Origin: Epinephelus fuscoguttatus
Lineage: Eukaryota; Chordata; Actinopteri; Perciformes; Serranidae
NCBI RefSeq assembly: GCF_011397635.1
Contig: NC_064762.1
Span: 23,461,479 to 23,525,478, forward strand
DNA length: 64,000 nucleotides
Direction of reading: 5' to 3'
Positions 14,881 to 34,572 of the stretch are shown piece after piece. A program made the translations under genes and the position numbers. Every line of letters begins with the position of its first letter. Positions within the stretch are counted from its first letter, which is position 1. The notes under the pieces were generated by a model. The model had not been told where the DNA came from. It saw nothing but the letters and a program-made list of their open reading frames with translations, and ran no database searches.

Positions 14881-15429
14881 CAGACTTCTTTAATCCCCTT
14901 TCTGCAAAATGAATTTCCCTAACTCTCTGTGAACACTCGGTCAAAAAGCTCATTCTGGGCTACGGTGAAGAAATTCTTCCAGTCGCCTGCCACACCTGTC
15001 ACAAATACACAGACACAGACACACACAGACACAGACACAGACACCTTATTAAAGCACGATCTAATGAAAACATACAATTCAAAACAATGGAGAAATAGTT
15101 GAATCAATCTTTAACACTTTAAATGTGCTGGAAATGAACCTTTGCGCATGGTTTCCTTCTGGTAGCGCTGTTTTTCTAGTAACTCCTTATAGTTTGTGTT
15201 GGGGTCTGTCTTCATGTGTTTGAAGGAGGACATCTCCACAACATGATCAATGGCTTCATCAGTCAAAGCTTTTCCCAGAAAAGCACAAAGCTTCAAGACT
15301 TCCCCGCTGACGTCCTGTTAAATACAAATGTTGAGGAAAAACATTTCATATCCTCTGACATCTGCATTATATTGTATTATAGCATATTTTACACCGTTTA
15401 TATAACTGTTTATATACTCCAAGTCACAT

Positions 15430-15975
15430 AAAGGGTCTGAAAAGTCACTAAGTCTAGCGAGAAAGTCGCCAAGATGACAACACTTTTGAGTCTGCTGTTG
15501 ATGTTCCAGGACGCTGCCACCAATGCAGGGATGACAAAAAAAGCACATGGTTTGGTTAGGATTGGGCAACTAAGGCATGTGGTTAGGTCTACATTCATAA
15601 GGGAAGCAAACATCGGCCTCCTAGGTGAAAGTCCGAGTTTTTTTGGACCCATCCACCACCCCTCACACCCACCTTGTAGGGACTTTCCAGCTCCTTATAT
15701 TACATTGATACAGGCAGCATTTTAACCAGACACCATCCATCATACCACCCCAGCAGGTGCCATTCAGCCAACTGGCGGTGTATCATAAAACTGCAAAAGG
15801 TTCCATCCAGCTGCCTTACAAACTGACGCTGCCTGTCAGTATATCATTCCACCATGAAAGGTGGCTTTTGGCATCAGCTGTTAAGCAGCGGTATTTGACG
15901 ACTTCACAATGAGAACGGGCTGGTGTGTCAGGTGCCCTTGTGTGTGTGTGTGTGAGTGAGGGAGCAGGACAACCA
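15430..15975. repeat. Repeat DNA replacing pseudogene exons 3-4
   Basis: Contains TGATGTTCCAGGACGCTGCC, GGCATGTGGTTAGGTCTACA and a GTGTATCATAAAACTGC / CAGTATATCATTCCACCATG region. It resembles teleost interspersed repeats with ACGTGGTTAGG motifs (compare 53480-53560). It has no counterpart in the intact SULT gene. The class is unknown. Confidence 0.5.
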
Positions 15976-16350
15976 AGTCACCTTGATTCTCTTGGTCTTC
16001 ACTCCATGGGGCAACATGTTAGGGGGCAGGTGTGTACGGTAGAGCCGGGGATCTGGCCTTTCTCGAAGAAAGTTGTCCACAGTTCTACCCTCCAGCTGGG
16101 GAAAACGCAATCTATTAGTGGCGTCCTCCACTTGGTCAGGGTGTGCAGCATCCATGATCTTGACAATAATCTGCTGCATCCATATTGTGCCTTCACACAG
16201 AAAAGGTTAGAAGTTAATGCTTCCATGTACTGAACGGTGTGCTTGCTTGTAAACAAATCTCACATGTTCAACTGACCTGGTGTGCAACAAAAAGCCTTTC
16301 CAGGTTACAGTAAATAATTGGAATCTTTAATTGGAAGTTCTCACTGAATA

Positions 16351-16640
16351 TTATATTCATCCATCCATTTTCGTAACCGCTTATCCTGTTGGGGGTCTCA
16401 AGGGGGCTGGAGCCTATCCCAGCTGACACTGTGCGAGAAGCGGGGTACACCCTGGACAGGTCGCTAGACTGTCACAGGGCTGACACATAGAGACAGACAA
16501 CCATTCACGCTCACATTCACATCTAATTTAGAGTCACCAATTAACCTGCATGTCTTTGGACTGTGGGAGGAAGCCGGAGTACCCAGAGAAATCCCACACT
16601 GACACAGGACGAACATGCAAACTCTGCACAGAAGGACGGA
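16351..16640 (-). mobile_element. tRNA-derived SINE, 5'-truncated, RTE-like tail
   Basis: The plus strand begins TTCATCCATCCATTTTCGTA, the complement of a GGATGGATG tail, then CGCTTATCCTGTTGGGGG, GGCTGGAGCCTATCCCAGCT and on to GACTGTGGGAGGAAGCCGG. Same family as 59373-59724, lacking the tRNA head. Inserted in intron 1 of the SULT pseudogene. Confidence 0.78.
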
Positions 16641-16659
16641 AAGGGGTTTGACGATGAGA

Positions 16660-17158
16660 GGAGATTTTGGGGGATTTAGTGGCATCTAGAGGTGAGGATT
16701 GCAACCAGCTGAAACTTCTCCTGGTTAGAATTCCTTCACTGTACATGAGATTTTTTACCAGGAGCTAAATTATACACAGAGGTCTCTTGCTCTCCAAAAC
16801 AAATTAATCAAGTGATTAAAACCAGTAAAAACAGTGAATGAAGCAGTTTCATGTTAAAAAAATCCATGTTTTTCCAACGCTTCTCATCATGAAGAGGCTG
16901 CTAACTGCAGTGGCCCTGTCTAGAGCCAGTGTTTGGTTTGTCCATTCAGGGCTCGAGTAGAAACACGGTGGTGCAACATGGCGATCTTCATGGATGAGGG
17001 CCCGCTCCCTTTGTAAATATACAGTAACTGGTCCATTCTAGGCAACATATACACAAGGATTCTTATTTTCAGGTGATTATACACTAAAGAAAACATAAAT
17101 ATTGTATTACATTTAATTTCTGCCAATATATCGCCCAAATCCCACACACTGGACCTTT
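16660..17158 (+). mobile_element. MITE in pseudogene intron 1
   Basis: Left part GGGGGATTTAGTGGCATCTAG, internal TCTAGAGCCAGTGTTTGGTT, right end CAAATCCCACACACTGGACC then TTTAA. The right end is the complement of the left end TAAAGGTCCAGT...GGATTT seen in the related copy at 57611. A common teleost TTAA-type MITE; its left terminus looks worn or truncated. Confidence 0.65.
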
Positions 17159-17867
17159 AATGTTGTTTCCAATGGCAATAATGGACTTACAAACTAAAAT
17201 GAGACATTTGAAGAATGAATAGGCAGTTTTTTTCATGTGGAAAAAAACATGTAGCCCCGATAATTAGCACCAGATGACATCATTCTTTCCAGGAAATTAA
17301 TAGGAAATAACAGATGTGTATAATACTTATATAAAATAAATCCTGTTTCAGTTTACTCTTTCTTAATTAAGTCACTGACCTGACTTTGGTTAAATGATCA
17401 GATAGATATCATTCGGGTGGACATCCACATGCTGGAGAGCATCGAGGTATTTGGGTTTCAAACCCTCCTTCACTGCAAAGTTCTTCCCTTTGTATCAGAA
17501 CAGGTAAGGGCTCAGCAGGTCCAGAGTATCCATGAAGGGTTGGGTCAGCTTCAATGAGAGACGAAGAGCAGATAAAATCAGAGGAGAGTTCATGTAATGT
17601 AATGTATTGCCTACAGTTAATCTCAACATGTGATAAAAGTGTAAGACAACCACAAACACTGGTTCTCTGTAGCTTTTAGAGATGATAGTTAAAAGTTGAA
17701 CTAAAATTTGAACTGCTAAACAGAAAATTGTTTTTCTTTATAAGGCTGGTAATTTACCAAAGTAAATTCTCCACAGGGGTGTTTCCAAGAATGTTAAATG
17801 CATTATATTAATCCAATAAATTAGATAATCAATAATATGTTATCTAAACTGTAGAGCCACATCATAG

Positions 17868-17965
17868 ACCAGTGGTTCCCAACTGGTGGGTCGCAGTCCA
17901 AAAGTGGGTCCCAGGTCCATTCTGTATGGACTGCAAGTGACCTGCAGGAAGGTATGGTCAGAGAC
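17868..17965 (+). mobile_element. hAT-type MITE fragment
   Basis: CCAGTGGTTCCCAACTGGTGG then GTCGCAGTCCAAAAGTGGG is the left end of a widespread vertebrate hAT non-autonomous element (consensus begins CAGTGGTTC). About 100 bp, no right end seen. Confidence 0.6.
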
Positions 17966-18111
17966 AGCCAACATGTGATGTTAAAAAGATGTAAAGATTA
18001 TGTCTAGATCAATTTGTTCAGCCACACTTTTGCATAAAAAGGGTGCAATAGCCTATGTAGGTTCAGTTCAATATCTTGACTATGACCTCAACATAAACAT
18101 CTGTAGATGTG

Positions 18112-18708
18112 CAATAAAATACACTCAACAAAAAATTAAATTTAAACACTTTTGTTTTTGCTCCCATTTTCACAGGTTTAAGTTAAAGATCTAAGGCTTT
18201 TTATGCACTTAATAGATACATTTCTCTTAAATTTTGCTGACAAATTTTAACAAATTTGTGGATTTGGCAGTATATCCAACCAACCTCATAACTGCAGACC
18301 ACTTGTAAACACACCTGCCCACGACCATGAGCCACAAGGCTGGTTGGATGTACTGCCAGCTTCATTAAAACGACATTGGAGATGGCTGAACATTCAGGTC
18401 AGGGGTAAAAGTTCTGGTGGAAATTCCTGCAGTGAGTCCCTGGCACTCGAAACGTTGTGTCTAATAAATCTAAACATTGTGGAGTGGCCTTTTATTGTGA
18501 CCAGCCCAAGGCACACTTGTGTAGTAATAATGCTGTTTAATCAGCATCTTGATGTGTCACACCTGTCACTGGGATGGATTATCTTGGAAAAGGAGAAGTG
18601 CTCACGAACATGAGCTTCAACAAATGTGCAACCAAGATTTGAGAGAAATATATCTATTGAGCGCATAAAAAAAAAAATCATGTTTTAACTTAAACCTATG
18701 AAAAAACC
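18112..18708 (+). mobile_element. Non-autonomous DNA element with long subterminal inverted repeats
   Basis: Left end ACACTCAACAAAAAATTAAA, then CTTTTGTTTTTGCTCCCATT. The stretch from CACAGGTTTAAGTTAAA to GATACATTTCTCTTAAAT (about 18172-18240) returns inverted at 18630-18705 (GAGAGAAATATATCTATTGA ... TTTAACTTAAACCTATG). A centre with TGATGTGTCACACCTGTCAC and GAAAAGGAGAAGTGCTCACG is familiar from a vertebrate-wide mobile element, possibly mariner/ISL2EU type. No transposase. Confidence 0.6.
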
Positions 18709-18739
18709 TGTGTGTGTCTGTGTGCATGTCCTGTAAGAC

Positions 18740-18816
18740 TACACTTGATTTGAGCCTACAAGTCAGTATTCAGGGAGAGCAGTGCCCGGCAGCCTGCCTC
18801 TGTGAGTATCACAAAC
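18740..18816 (+). promoter_or_regulatory. ppp1cb: ppp1cb 5' UTR / proximal promoter region
   Basis: Sequence upstream of the start ATG, lying between the mobile element ending near 18708 and the first coding exon. The element therefore sits within about 110 bp of the start codon. The transcription start is not determinable here. Confidence 0.35.
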
Positions 18817-26452
<7,636 letters not shown>

Positions 26453-26949
26453 GCGGCTGGCCCTGACTCTCCTGCTCCTTCCCTGGCTGGTCTCTGGCCC
26501 ACGTCCCCGCAGGCTGCCTCAAACACTCCAGCCTTCTCTCAGTCAGCTTGTTCATGTGTAAACAAAAACTCCAGGAGTGTTTTTTGCTTGTTCTGTGGGT
26601 CTTTTTATGAACACGTGAGTGGTATTTTCTCCATTTCTTTTTTGATGCCATGGTATGTATTAACTCAGCCCTCACTTTCATTCAGCAATATTTAAACCAA
26701 ACTCTTGTGGAAAGGGCAAGACGTTACGAAAAGATGCTTCTCTGCCTTCAGATTAACAATTTCCATAGTGATTTTGTGAATGCATGCACGCTTGTGAGAT
26801 TGAGATGGGTTCTTTGCCCTCGCTGATGTAAAATCCTTAAACTCTCTGGGCCAATTGTTTCTTGTCTCACTTTACTTTGTCTAATGCCCATGTAATTCAC
26901 CAAACTACTGCCATGTTATATGTCCATACTGGCTGAAGTAGTACACTGC

Positions 26950-28122
26950 TTAAAGGAATAGTTGGACATTTTGGGAAATTTGCTGATATGCTTTCTTGCA
27001 AAGAGTTAGATGAGAAAATTGATACCACTGCTGCCTGTCAAATATGAAACTATCACCAGCAGCTGGCAAACTTAGCTTAGCACAAAGACTGGAAACAGGG
27101 GAAACAGCGAGCCTGGCTCCGTCCAACAGTAATAAAATCCTCCACCAGCTCTTTAATTAATTTATTAAGTTGTATCTTGTGTGTTTATACTGTTAAAAAA
27201 CTGTAAAAACAACAAATCTACATTTTACAGGGGTTTATGTGTTTGACTATTTCTTAGTCAGGACCAGTTGCTCGGCAACCAGCAGGACTTTATCTCAATT
27301 AGTGTGCTTTTGAAGTTCTGATAGTTGGATTTTGCTACATTTGGACAAGGACAGACTACCTAATTTAATGGACCTCCGCATTTATTACAAACTACCAGAG
27401 GTCCCCAGTGACGCCTAGTTTCCATTTACGTACAGTATGTGTACGGAGACGAGGCAACAGGAAGTCCATTCATTCCTATGGGAATCTCTGTAATATCCGA
27501 TGTGCCTGTAAAACTCCTCCCCTCTGTAATATTTCGGTCCAGAAATATTTACCTTGAGTACGTCAAAAATGTTTAACTTTTGCGGTGGATTTCGGAAAGA
27601 CTGTATGACAGTGTGCTAGCTTAGTTAACAGGGTGCTAACTAGCTAACAGGCTATTTCCTTCAATTCAGTCGCCATGCTGATTGTCAAGTGAGTTTTTAT
27701 GATTAAAAAGGACTTGTTTATCTAGTTTCAAGACATTTTAAACTTAAGTAATGTTACTCTGTTAAAATATGGTTGTACATTATATACAGTCAGATTGTCA
27801 TTATGACTCGTTGAGCTGTTCATACGTCTTTCACGAAACATGCCACGTACCTGGCAGGCTCTGTTTCTGTCCTGAAATGTTTGGAGCGTATATTCCATAC
27901 TTCTGGATGGCGAAAAACAGAAACAGGTAGTTTCCATCAGGTTTCCATCAGGTAAAGACATGCACTTCCTTGCGTTGGACACTAGGGGAATCATCCGTAT
28001 AGTAGATCTACAGACCAGTCACATACGTATGTGGAAATGAGGCGTGAGTACTAGAATAGGGCTTCAGCTACAGCAGGAAAGTGACTCAGCGCATTTCCCA
28101 ATATGTGAAATGTTTCCTTTAA
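26950..28122 (+). mobile_element. Long TTAA-flanked MITE within the ppp1cb 3' UTR
   Basis: Left end AGGAATAGTTGGACATTTTG then GGAAATTTGC; right end, reversed, AGGAAACATTTCACATATTG then GGAAATGCGC, so imperfect terminal inverted repeats of about 30 bp. TTAA lies on both sides (26950-26953, 28119-28122), as in piggyBac- or Kolobok-type insertions. The left third (CAGCTGGCAAACTTAGCTTAG ... GACTGGAAACAGGGG) is a very common perciform repeat. The interior beyond about 27380 looks like a second nested repeat. No transposase. Confidence 0.75.
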
Positions 28123-29008
28123 GAGTTGCACACTGTTAGACATTGCTATGACTTTCCCTTTGACTTAAGAATGTTTTTCTCCTGAAAGAGAGTTCAGTAA
28201 AATCCTGACATTTTAATTATTCACGTGCAATAAATGAAAAAAGGTCTTGCCATATGCAAGCATAAATGTGAACAGGCCATTAGAGCCTATTTGACCTTCA
28301 AAGAAAAGGACACAGCCAACCTTTGCTGTACCTTTTACCAGAGCATTCATAACAGTAGATGCTCTACAACAGATCCAAGCTCTGAAACTTTTATCCCTCA
28401 CATCACTGAAGGAGCATCTGCGGTTGTTAAAGAGCGTGGTTTGGTATTTAAACAATGGGAAAAACAAAGCAATGCATAGCATGAAAGTTTCATGATCAGT
28501 TCTGATGTAAATTCAGTGTATGTGGAAACTGTGGAAACCAAACATCAGTGAGCACTTTGAGTTTGTGTCCTTATGTCTGGTAAGTACTGTAGGTGTGTAG
28601 AAAAGTAGAGACGGATATGAAGAACGCGGCAGAAACTAACGTACAGTAAAGGATTGAAAAAAATAGTTGTCAGTACATTCATCCTCAGTCGTAGAAGTCG
28701 ACCTCTCACACACTGAACATTTTTACACTTCCAGTCATCACATGACATTGAAAAGAGGTCGAAAAACCATAGAGGCAGGATGACGGCATTTTGTTTGTTG
28801 TTGGCGTTATGCTTGTTATATTACAGTGTTGCCACTTGGTGGTTATTGAATGAAGTCAATCATTTCTAACGCACTAATAAACATTTAACCAATGTATTTT
28901 TATTTATTTAAATCTTTGCCTTTTTCCTTGTAAACCTATTGGTCTTCAAGTTGGAAACAATGCGTTAAGATGTTTTAAGATTTGTACAAGTTTGTTTGAA
29001 AAGAGTGA

Positions 29009-29014
29009 AATAAA
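29009..29014 (+). terminator. ppp1cb: Candidate poly(A) signal of ppp1cb
   Basis: Canonical AATAAA followed about 20 nt later by a GT-rich stretch (GTGCTGGTGAGCCTGC). Confidence 0.6.
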
Positions 29015-29274
29015 TGGAAGTGCTGGTGAGCCTGCTCTCTGCCTGTTTATGGTAACTTAAGTGGTGACTGATGCTGAATAACACACACACACACACACAC
29101 AAAAAAAACAAAAAACACTGTGGATCAATGCGTCCAATGTGAGTTTGAAATCATGTTCTATTTAAGATTTAATGACATTTTCACAGAGTAGATTCCTGCA
29201 TGTGTGGATGAATTTAAAGTGCTGAATCTCTGGACCACGAGGGGCATTAGTGTGATGTCAGACAGACACAGACC

Positions 29275-32200
29275 TCAATCTGACTTGAGGGCTTGCAGCA
29301 CTGACTGTGGCACCCTGCTGATGTAGTACTCGTGGTTGCGTAGCGTTGCGAGAACGCCGGCAGAATTCATGTGCTTTACATTAGCATTATAGCGGTATGC
29401 ATTGCCGTGCATGTCAGTCAGTTTACCTGCACAAGAGAAGGGATAGATGAAGGAGAAAAACTCTTAGACACTAAAACTGGTATATGTTTATGTTGTAAAT
29501 TTTAAAGCTTAAATTTTAATTCCATTCCCTGCTGCTACAGAATTAAAGGTTTTTACCTCCAACAGCGTGCAGAATGGCCTCAGGAGCGCACGTGTCCCAC
29601 TTCTTGCAGCCTGGACTGGCAAAGACATAAGCAGAAGCCTTCCCTTCAACGAGCTGGATGATCTGCAGAGAAATGGATCCATAAACACTCTACACACATC
29701 AGCAGCCTCTGTTAAATATGTACTGGTGGTGTCATAGCTGTAAAACATCTCTTCCAGCCCACTTCATCTGACTCCCCATTCACTTTGGGGTTAATGACAA
29801 CACTAAGGTCAGTAGCTGCAGTAAACATTAACGTAGCCACAAGACAAAGGTCACTTCTGCGAGTTATTGGTCAGTGAGAAGCAAAATAAAACACAATAAA
29901 TTTCCCATTGAAGTGCTGGTTATTAAACAATACCATGTTATAAAAGACCCCTGTTTGGATGGCTTATGTAGTTTGTGTTAGTCTAACCTTTAACCGCATA
30001 TTAAAGCTGGAGCAGGCAGTTTGATTTTGGCGTCTTTGTGGAAAAGGTCCCATGATGAACTTTGCACATTTTGTAATTCAAGTGACCTGAGAGAAAACTA
30101 GGCTTCTGCACCGTCCTCTTCACTTTTGGCTTTAGGAAATCTAGGCCATGACCATGACCCTGTCCATTTTCAGAGATGGAGAGACAATGTTGCTAATAGT
30201 TTAGCCTTCTACTAAGAAGAGCTAAAGGCTCATAGCTGCGGCTTCAAATTCACATTTATGTAGCTAATATTAGCGACAGCCTCAAATCACAGTAGGTGTT
30301 TCTCAAAGTCAAGGATCCTTCCTTGATAGGAGGAGTCCTGAAATACAGAGGGATTCTTGACATTGGAACAGTCCTTAGGTGGGTTTCGATGATGTAGTCG
30401 GCTGTTCGAGGATCCTTCCTTGACTTTGAGAAACACCCAGTGTGTACTTATTCTTGCTTCCCGCCGCTACAGACCACTTCACTGTGAAGAGAGCAGGCAG
30501 CAGCTCCGGAGGCAGATTCCCTGTCAACAGCTAGAGCAACAAATCCAGCCAGTGCAAACCCCAGGACAGCCTGACTCTCCGCTGGATCAGCAAACTTTCT
30601 GTTGCTGCTGATACACAAGTTAGACCCAGTGCTACCCCTTGTCACCAGCCTGCTGGGACACTGCACTGGGGGGTTTGAGCTGACTGGATTCGAGCTGCTA
30701 CAGCCAGCGACTTAAGGACTGTCTCCAGAGCTGCTGCCCGCTTTCCTCCCGAGGAACCAGTCCACAGTGGCGGGAAGTGAGATGAAGGGACTGTGGGGTG
30801 GCTCACTAAGTCTTGTCTCATTTGCGGCCTGATAAACAGGAAGAGCGTGGGGCAAGGGGCTGAGGGAATGAGCTGTGTGCAACTATACAATGAAATAGGG
30901 TTAAATACAATGTATAGGAAACACCTGGCCACTGTATTAAACACGTGCATATGTCCGTGCTCGTCTAGTGGGAGGGGCTTAGGACAGAGAAGGGAGCGCT
31001 TTAATGCTGCTTTCATCGAGAGAAAAACAATGATGACACACAAATAGCTGTTTCTTAATCACCTGAAAGTGCCATTTTATACCATCACCACATCGATTCT
31101 GAGGCACTAAGATGCTGTGGCTACTAAAAACACTAATGACTTCAGATCAGGATCAGAAACATGACGAGGTTTGGTGCTGGATATGTTCCAGTTTACATCT
31201 TAACAACCTCAGCATGTTACTAACTCTAAATCCACCTCACCTTGTTTCCAGCTCCACCCACTTTTACAACTTCGTGAGGCTCCATGGCGTCTACACAGTC
31301 CGTTACCAGCTTGTTGCTATGGGAACGTGTGGTGGTGACGATGCGTTTGTCTCCTGGAACTTCCTGCAGCTGAAATCCAAAGGCGCCCAATCCCAGCATT
31401 CCCCACATGGTTCTTCCTAAAGTGGCTCCTGCTCCGAGCTGACGAGGAGAAACGTTTCAGTTAGAGTGATAGCTGTTGGGACGTCGCAGCTACAAGATCG
31501 CACAGTTCAGTCTGTACCTGGTAGTTGTAGAAAGGCTGGTTGATGACACCTGCTATAGCTTTGCCTCCGTATGCGATACCAATGAGCACCGTCACATTAT
31601 CCAGGAGCCCTTCAATCAGAACACAGCAGGTTTTTAGCTGGAAGCCACTTACAGCCATTAACTTTAATGCACCTTAATTTAAAAACAAATATTTGTAATA
31701 TGGCCAGTTACATGTAGCTGTCATTGTGGAAATTACAGGCTGGACAGAAAGAAAAGGACAGGAAGTTATAGTGAAGCTTCCGTATTGGTGCAGAATAAGT
31801 AATAATATATGCTGCCAGAGTAAATCTTTCTATCAGTTTCCATACAGAGAGCTGTGCTGTGAAGCTGAGAGGTGTCCGACCATTTGTTTGGTATCTGGGC
31901 CTCAGTGTGGTGGTGGAGACACCTCGACGCTGGGGTCAGCAGAGGGAAAGAGAAGAAGTGGGGATACACAGAGAAGTGAAAAAAAAAAGGTAAAGTGACA
32001 GTGAAGCTCTGAAAGCTGAGAGACAGAAAGCAACCCGACAAATGGTGCATAGAAAATATTTAACCAATTAAAGACTACCTGTTAAAGGGATAGTTCTGAT
32101 AGTTCGGCAGGCTCCCAGTTTGGAGAAGCAGACAGAAGTACTGACACAAAAGCTTAGCAATGTACTGCTGTGGACAGAGGCAGCAGCAAAACATATTTTT

Positions 32201-33782
32201 GCCACCTAAAAAAAATCTATAACAGTTTGTGTATGCTATGTTTAAAATATTTTCACCGCTTTATCTTGCTGCAGATGCCCCGTTCTGAGGGGGAAGCCAT
32301 TTACGGCTTCAGTTACACTTCTATGCTGTTTTGAGAGCTGCCAGACTCCATTGACAAAAACGCTAATTTTAGCTTGCTGAAGACAGGAGCTGCTGGTTAG
32401 GCTGCCTCCAGTAGTTTGTTTGTTTGTGTTATTGTGCGACCTTGGTGAATCTGAACTAAGACTTTTAAAAGTCAAAGTCACACAATAACACAAACTAACC
32501 AACCGATCGAGGCAGCGGTAGACCAGCAGCTCCTGTGTTCAGAGATGTTAAATGAGATGTTAAATTACTGTTTTTCTCAATGGAGTCTGGCTTTGAGGAG
32601 AGCGATATAACTGCTTCATTATCCCATTGGAAAAGGTTGTCTGACAGGAAGGCAAAGCAGTAAAAATATTCTCCATATAGCACACACTTAAACTTAAAGT
32701 GATTTTTTTTTTTTGGTAGCTAAAATGGTTTTGTTGCTGCCCTCTCCACAGCATTTCATTGCTTAGCAATAGGTCAGTACTCCTGCCTGCTTCTCCAAAC
32801 TGGGAGCGTGGTGACTGCCCTCTACTACATATAATACACTGCCTATGGGTAAGTACCTTATACAACCCCACTTCAAAATATCTGAACTATCCCTTTAATA
32901 TTATATAATGAATAAAAAGCTGCCTTTAAAAGATGTTTTTCAGGAACAGACGTTAAAGTCAAAGGTTTATCTGCTGCTGTTAATCAGTGCTGATGGTGAT
33001 ATTTTAGGACAGACCGATCACACTTATCTGTCCAAATTCCAATAATTGAACTCAGTCTACCTGCCAATACAGAGAACTGATCAGATACCAGTGATCTGAC
33101 TTTTGTACTGACTTTGATGAAGTAGCTGATTTTTAATGTGTTTCTGTCATGTCTGTCCAACACTCCATCTGCTTAATAAGGTCAGTGGGTCATCCCTTGT
33201 GAATCTTAACCTGTTACCATAGCAACAACACTTTACACGGTACATTATCGTGACACTCAGAGGCTCGACCTCATTCATTATGTCCTTACAATGGCACACC
33301 TTTTTTTGCATGGTCGCATAAACTGAATATGATTACTTCATTAGGAAAGTATATCATAACTTATGGTTACCAATAGCAACTATTAATAAAGTAGCTTGAA
33401 CTAATGCAGAAAATGTAATACTGGTATTACACTTTAAATCAGAATAATTATTATCTAATCAGTTATTAAAATGGCATGACACTTGCAAGGTAATCACTTA
33501 ACTACTTTAAGAAAGAGTAATGTGGTGATGCCTTTATTATCTAGTAACTTATTTTATTTTAGTTTTAGTAGTTTTAGTATGCTGCTGCTGACTCTAAAAA
33601 TAAAAGATTAGGTAAGGTTCAGGGTGCAGTGTCAGGCTGGTTGAAGTGACAACATGACAATGTGGTGCATGTAGCTATTGCAATGTTCTGTAACGCCTTC
33701 AATACAAGCTGATGCAGTCACTTTGGTACTAAATGTGTTTGTTTGGTGAGTTTCTGAACCACAACCTGGACAGTTCACACCC

Positions 33783-33829
<47 letters not shown>

Positions 33830-34572
33830 GACAGCGTTTTTTTTTTTTAAAGAGGAGCCTACCTTCAGTGTATTCCTTTGTGCCATCGAGGGGATCGACC
33901 CACACAACTAGCTGAGATTCAGAGAGAAACACATAGCAGAAGTACATTTATGTATTGATACAACTGTACTGCACCTCTGTATAACAAATATTATACATAG
34001 ACAATACTACTTTATTCAACTCAACTTAATAACATATATAGTGGTTACCTCCTCCTCTTTCAGCCCGCTATACTCTGCTGGACATGTCTTCTGAAGGATT
34101 TCCTCTGAGTGGCCGCTCTCAATGAGGTCTTCCTTTATTTCCTCAGCTGGAAGCTCCTAATAAACAACACAATCATCAAGTCTAATACTAGAATATTCTT
34201 GTATGGGTGGGTGTGCATGTACCGCATTTTACCAGCACATTAAACAAAGAGTTTTATGTGTTCACCTCCTCTCCGATGATGGTGAGTTTCGGAAAACGTC
34301 TGGAAAGTGACGCACAGATGCTCTGCTGTGCCAGTCTGTCTGCCAGTGTCTGCAGATCGTTCGCTCCGGTCTGTGCAGGGATACATGGAGGTAATAAGCA
34401 AATGATAAACAATTTATTTCAGTCCAGTCCCTGTATTATAAATTGGTCCCACCTTTTCCACAATGCCAAGCTCTCCACTGTGAAGCACCTTCCTCACAAT
34501 GGCCCCGGCCTTCTCAGCCACAGCATAGGCTGAAGCCACCACCCTCATCACCACAGCAGGACCTGCAGACAT
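29275..34572 (-). CDS. bpnt1: 3'(2'),5'-bisphosphate nucleotidase 1
   Basis: Magnesium-dependent, lithium-sensitive phosphatase of the inositol-monophosphatase fold that converts cytosolic PAP, the by-product of sulfotransferases, to AMP. Eight coding exons on the minus strand: 34572-34453, 34370-34266, 34156-34049, 33911-33863, 31609-31518, 31438-31241, 29662-29557, 29426-29275. All junctions are GT-AG with consistent phases, giving 309 aa (human 308). Metal-site motifs: [20 protein letters not shown] (about residue 115), KKWDTCAPE. Other family blocks: [57 protein letters not shown]. An acceptor (GTATCAG) two bases before the ATG shows that a 5' UTR exon lies upstream, probably near 35.0-35.2 kb. 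Converges with ppp1cb. Very secure. Confidence 0.97.
30000..30445. mobile_element. MITE sequences in bpnt1 intron 6
   Basis: 30297-30440 is a compact MITE with long inverted ends: GGTGTTTCTCAAAGTCAAGG then ATCCTTCCTTG on the left, and its complement (GGATCCTTCCTTGACTTTGA then GAAACACC) on the right. Upstream, 30003 onwards starts TTAAAGCTGGAGCAGGCAGT, the left end of another TTAA-type MITE, interrupted by the first. Confidence 0.6.
30446..31080. other. bpnt1 intron 6 sequence, probably MITE interior
   Basis: Contains GACCACTTCACTGTGAAGAG and CCGCTGGATCAGCAAACTTT. It is probably the continuation of the TTAA MITE that starts near 30003, but no matching right end was found. Not coding. Confidence 0.35.
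32082..32898. mobile_element. TTAA-flanked MITE in bpnt1 intron 4
   Basis: Left AGGGATAGTTCTGATAGTTC, right GAACTATCCCT (rc AGGGATAGTTCAGATATTTT), with TTAA at 32082-32085 and 32895-32898. 817 bp including the TTAA. The interior contains ATGCCCCGTTCTGAGGGGGA and an internal inverted stretch (GACTCCATTGACAAAAAC against CTCAATGGAGTC). No transposase. Confidence 0.75.
33784..33826. repeat. (CA)n microsatellite in bpnt1 intron 4
   Basis: About 20 CA units followed by a poly-T tract, lying just downstream of the exon 4 donor on the minus strand. Confidence 0.95.

Larger units (their letters stand above)
14919..17533 (-). pseudogene. Sulfotransferase pseudogene, duplicate of the 4910-7956 gene
   Basis: Exon remnants aligned to the intact copy: exon 1 17533-17380, exon 2 16190-15982, exon 5 15314-15140, exon 6 from 14995. 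Exons 3 and 4, which hold the 3'-phosphate-binding RNPKDV motif and SWFDH, are missing; the gap 15400-15981 holds unrelated repeat DNA. Exon 1 has two nonsense changes relative to the intact copy: CGA to TGA in LFRYKG and TAC to TAA in the YPKSG loop. In exon 2 the conserved VPWLE reads FPQLE. About 65 bp present in the intact last exon is deleted, so the reading ends at RVFTES. Exons 1, 2 and 5 keep their exact lengths (154, 209, 175), so decay is moderate. Intron 1 has gained a SINE and a MITE. Homology runs from about 14882 (matching 4843) to about 17600. Confidence 0.9.
26453..29035 (+). other. ppp1cb: ppp1cb 3' UTR
   Basis: Non-coding DNA between the stop codon and a canonical AATAAA at 29009-29014 (GTGAAATAAATGG), which I take as the main poly(A) signal. 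About 1.17 kb of it (26950-28122) is a MITE. The converging bpnt1 stop lies about 240 bp further on. Confidence 0.6.
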
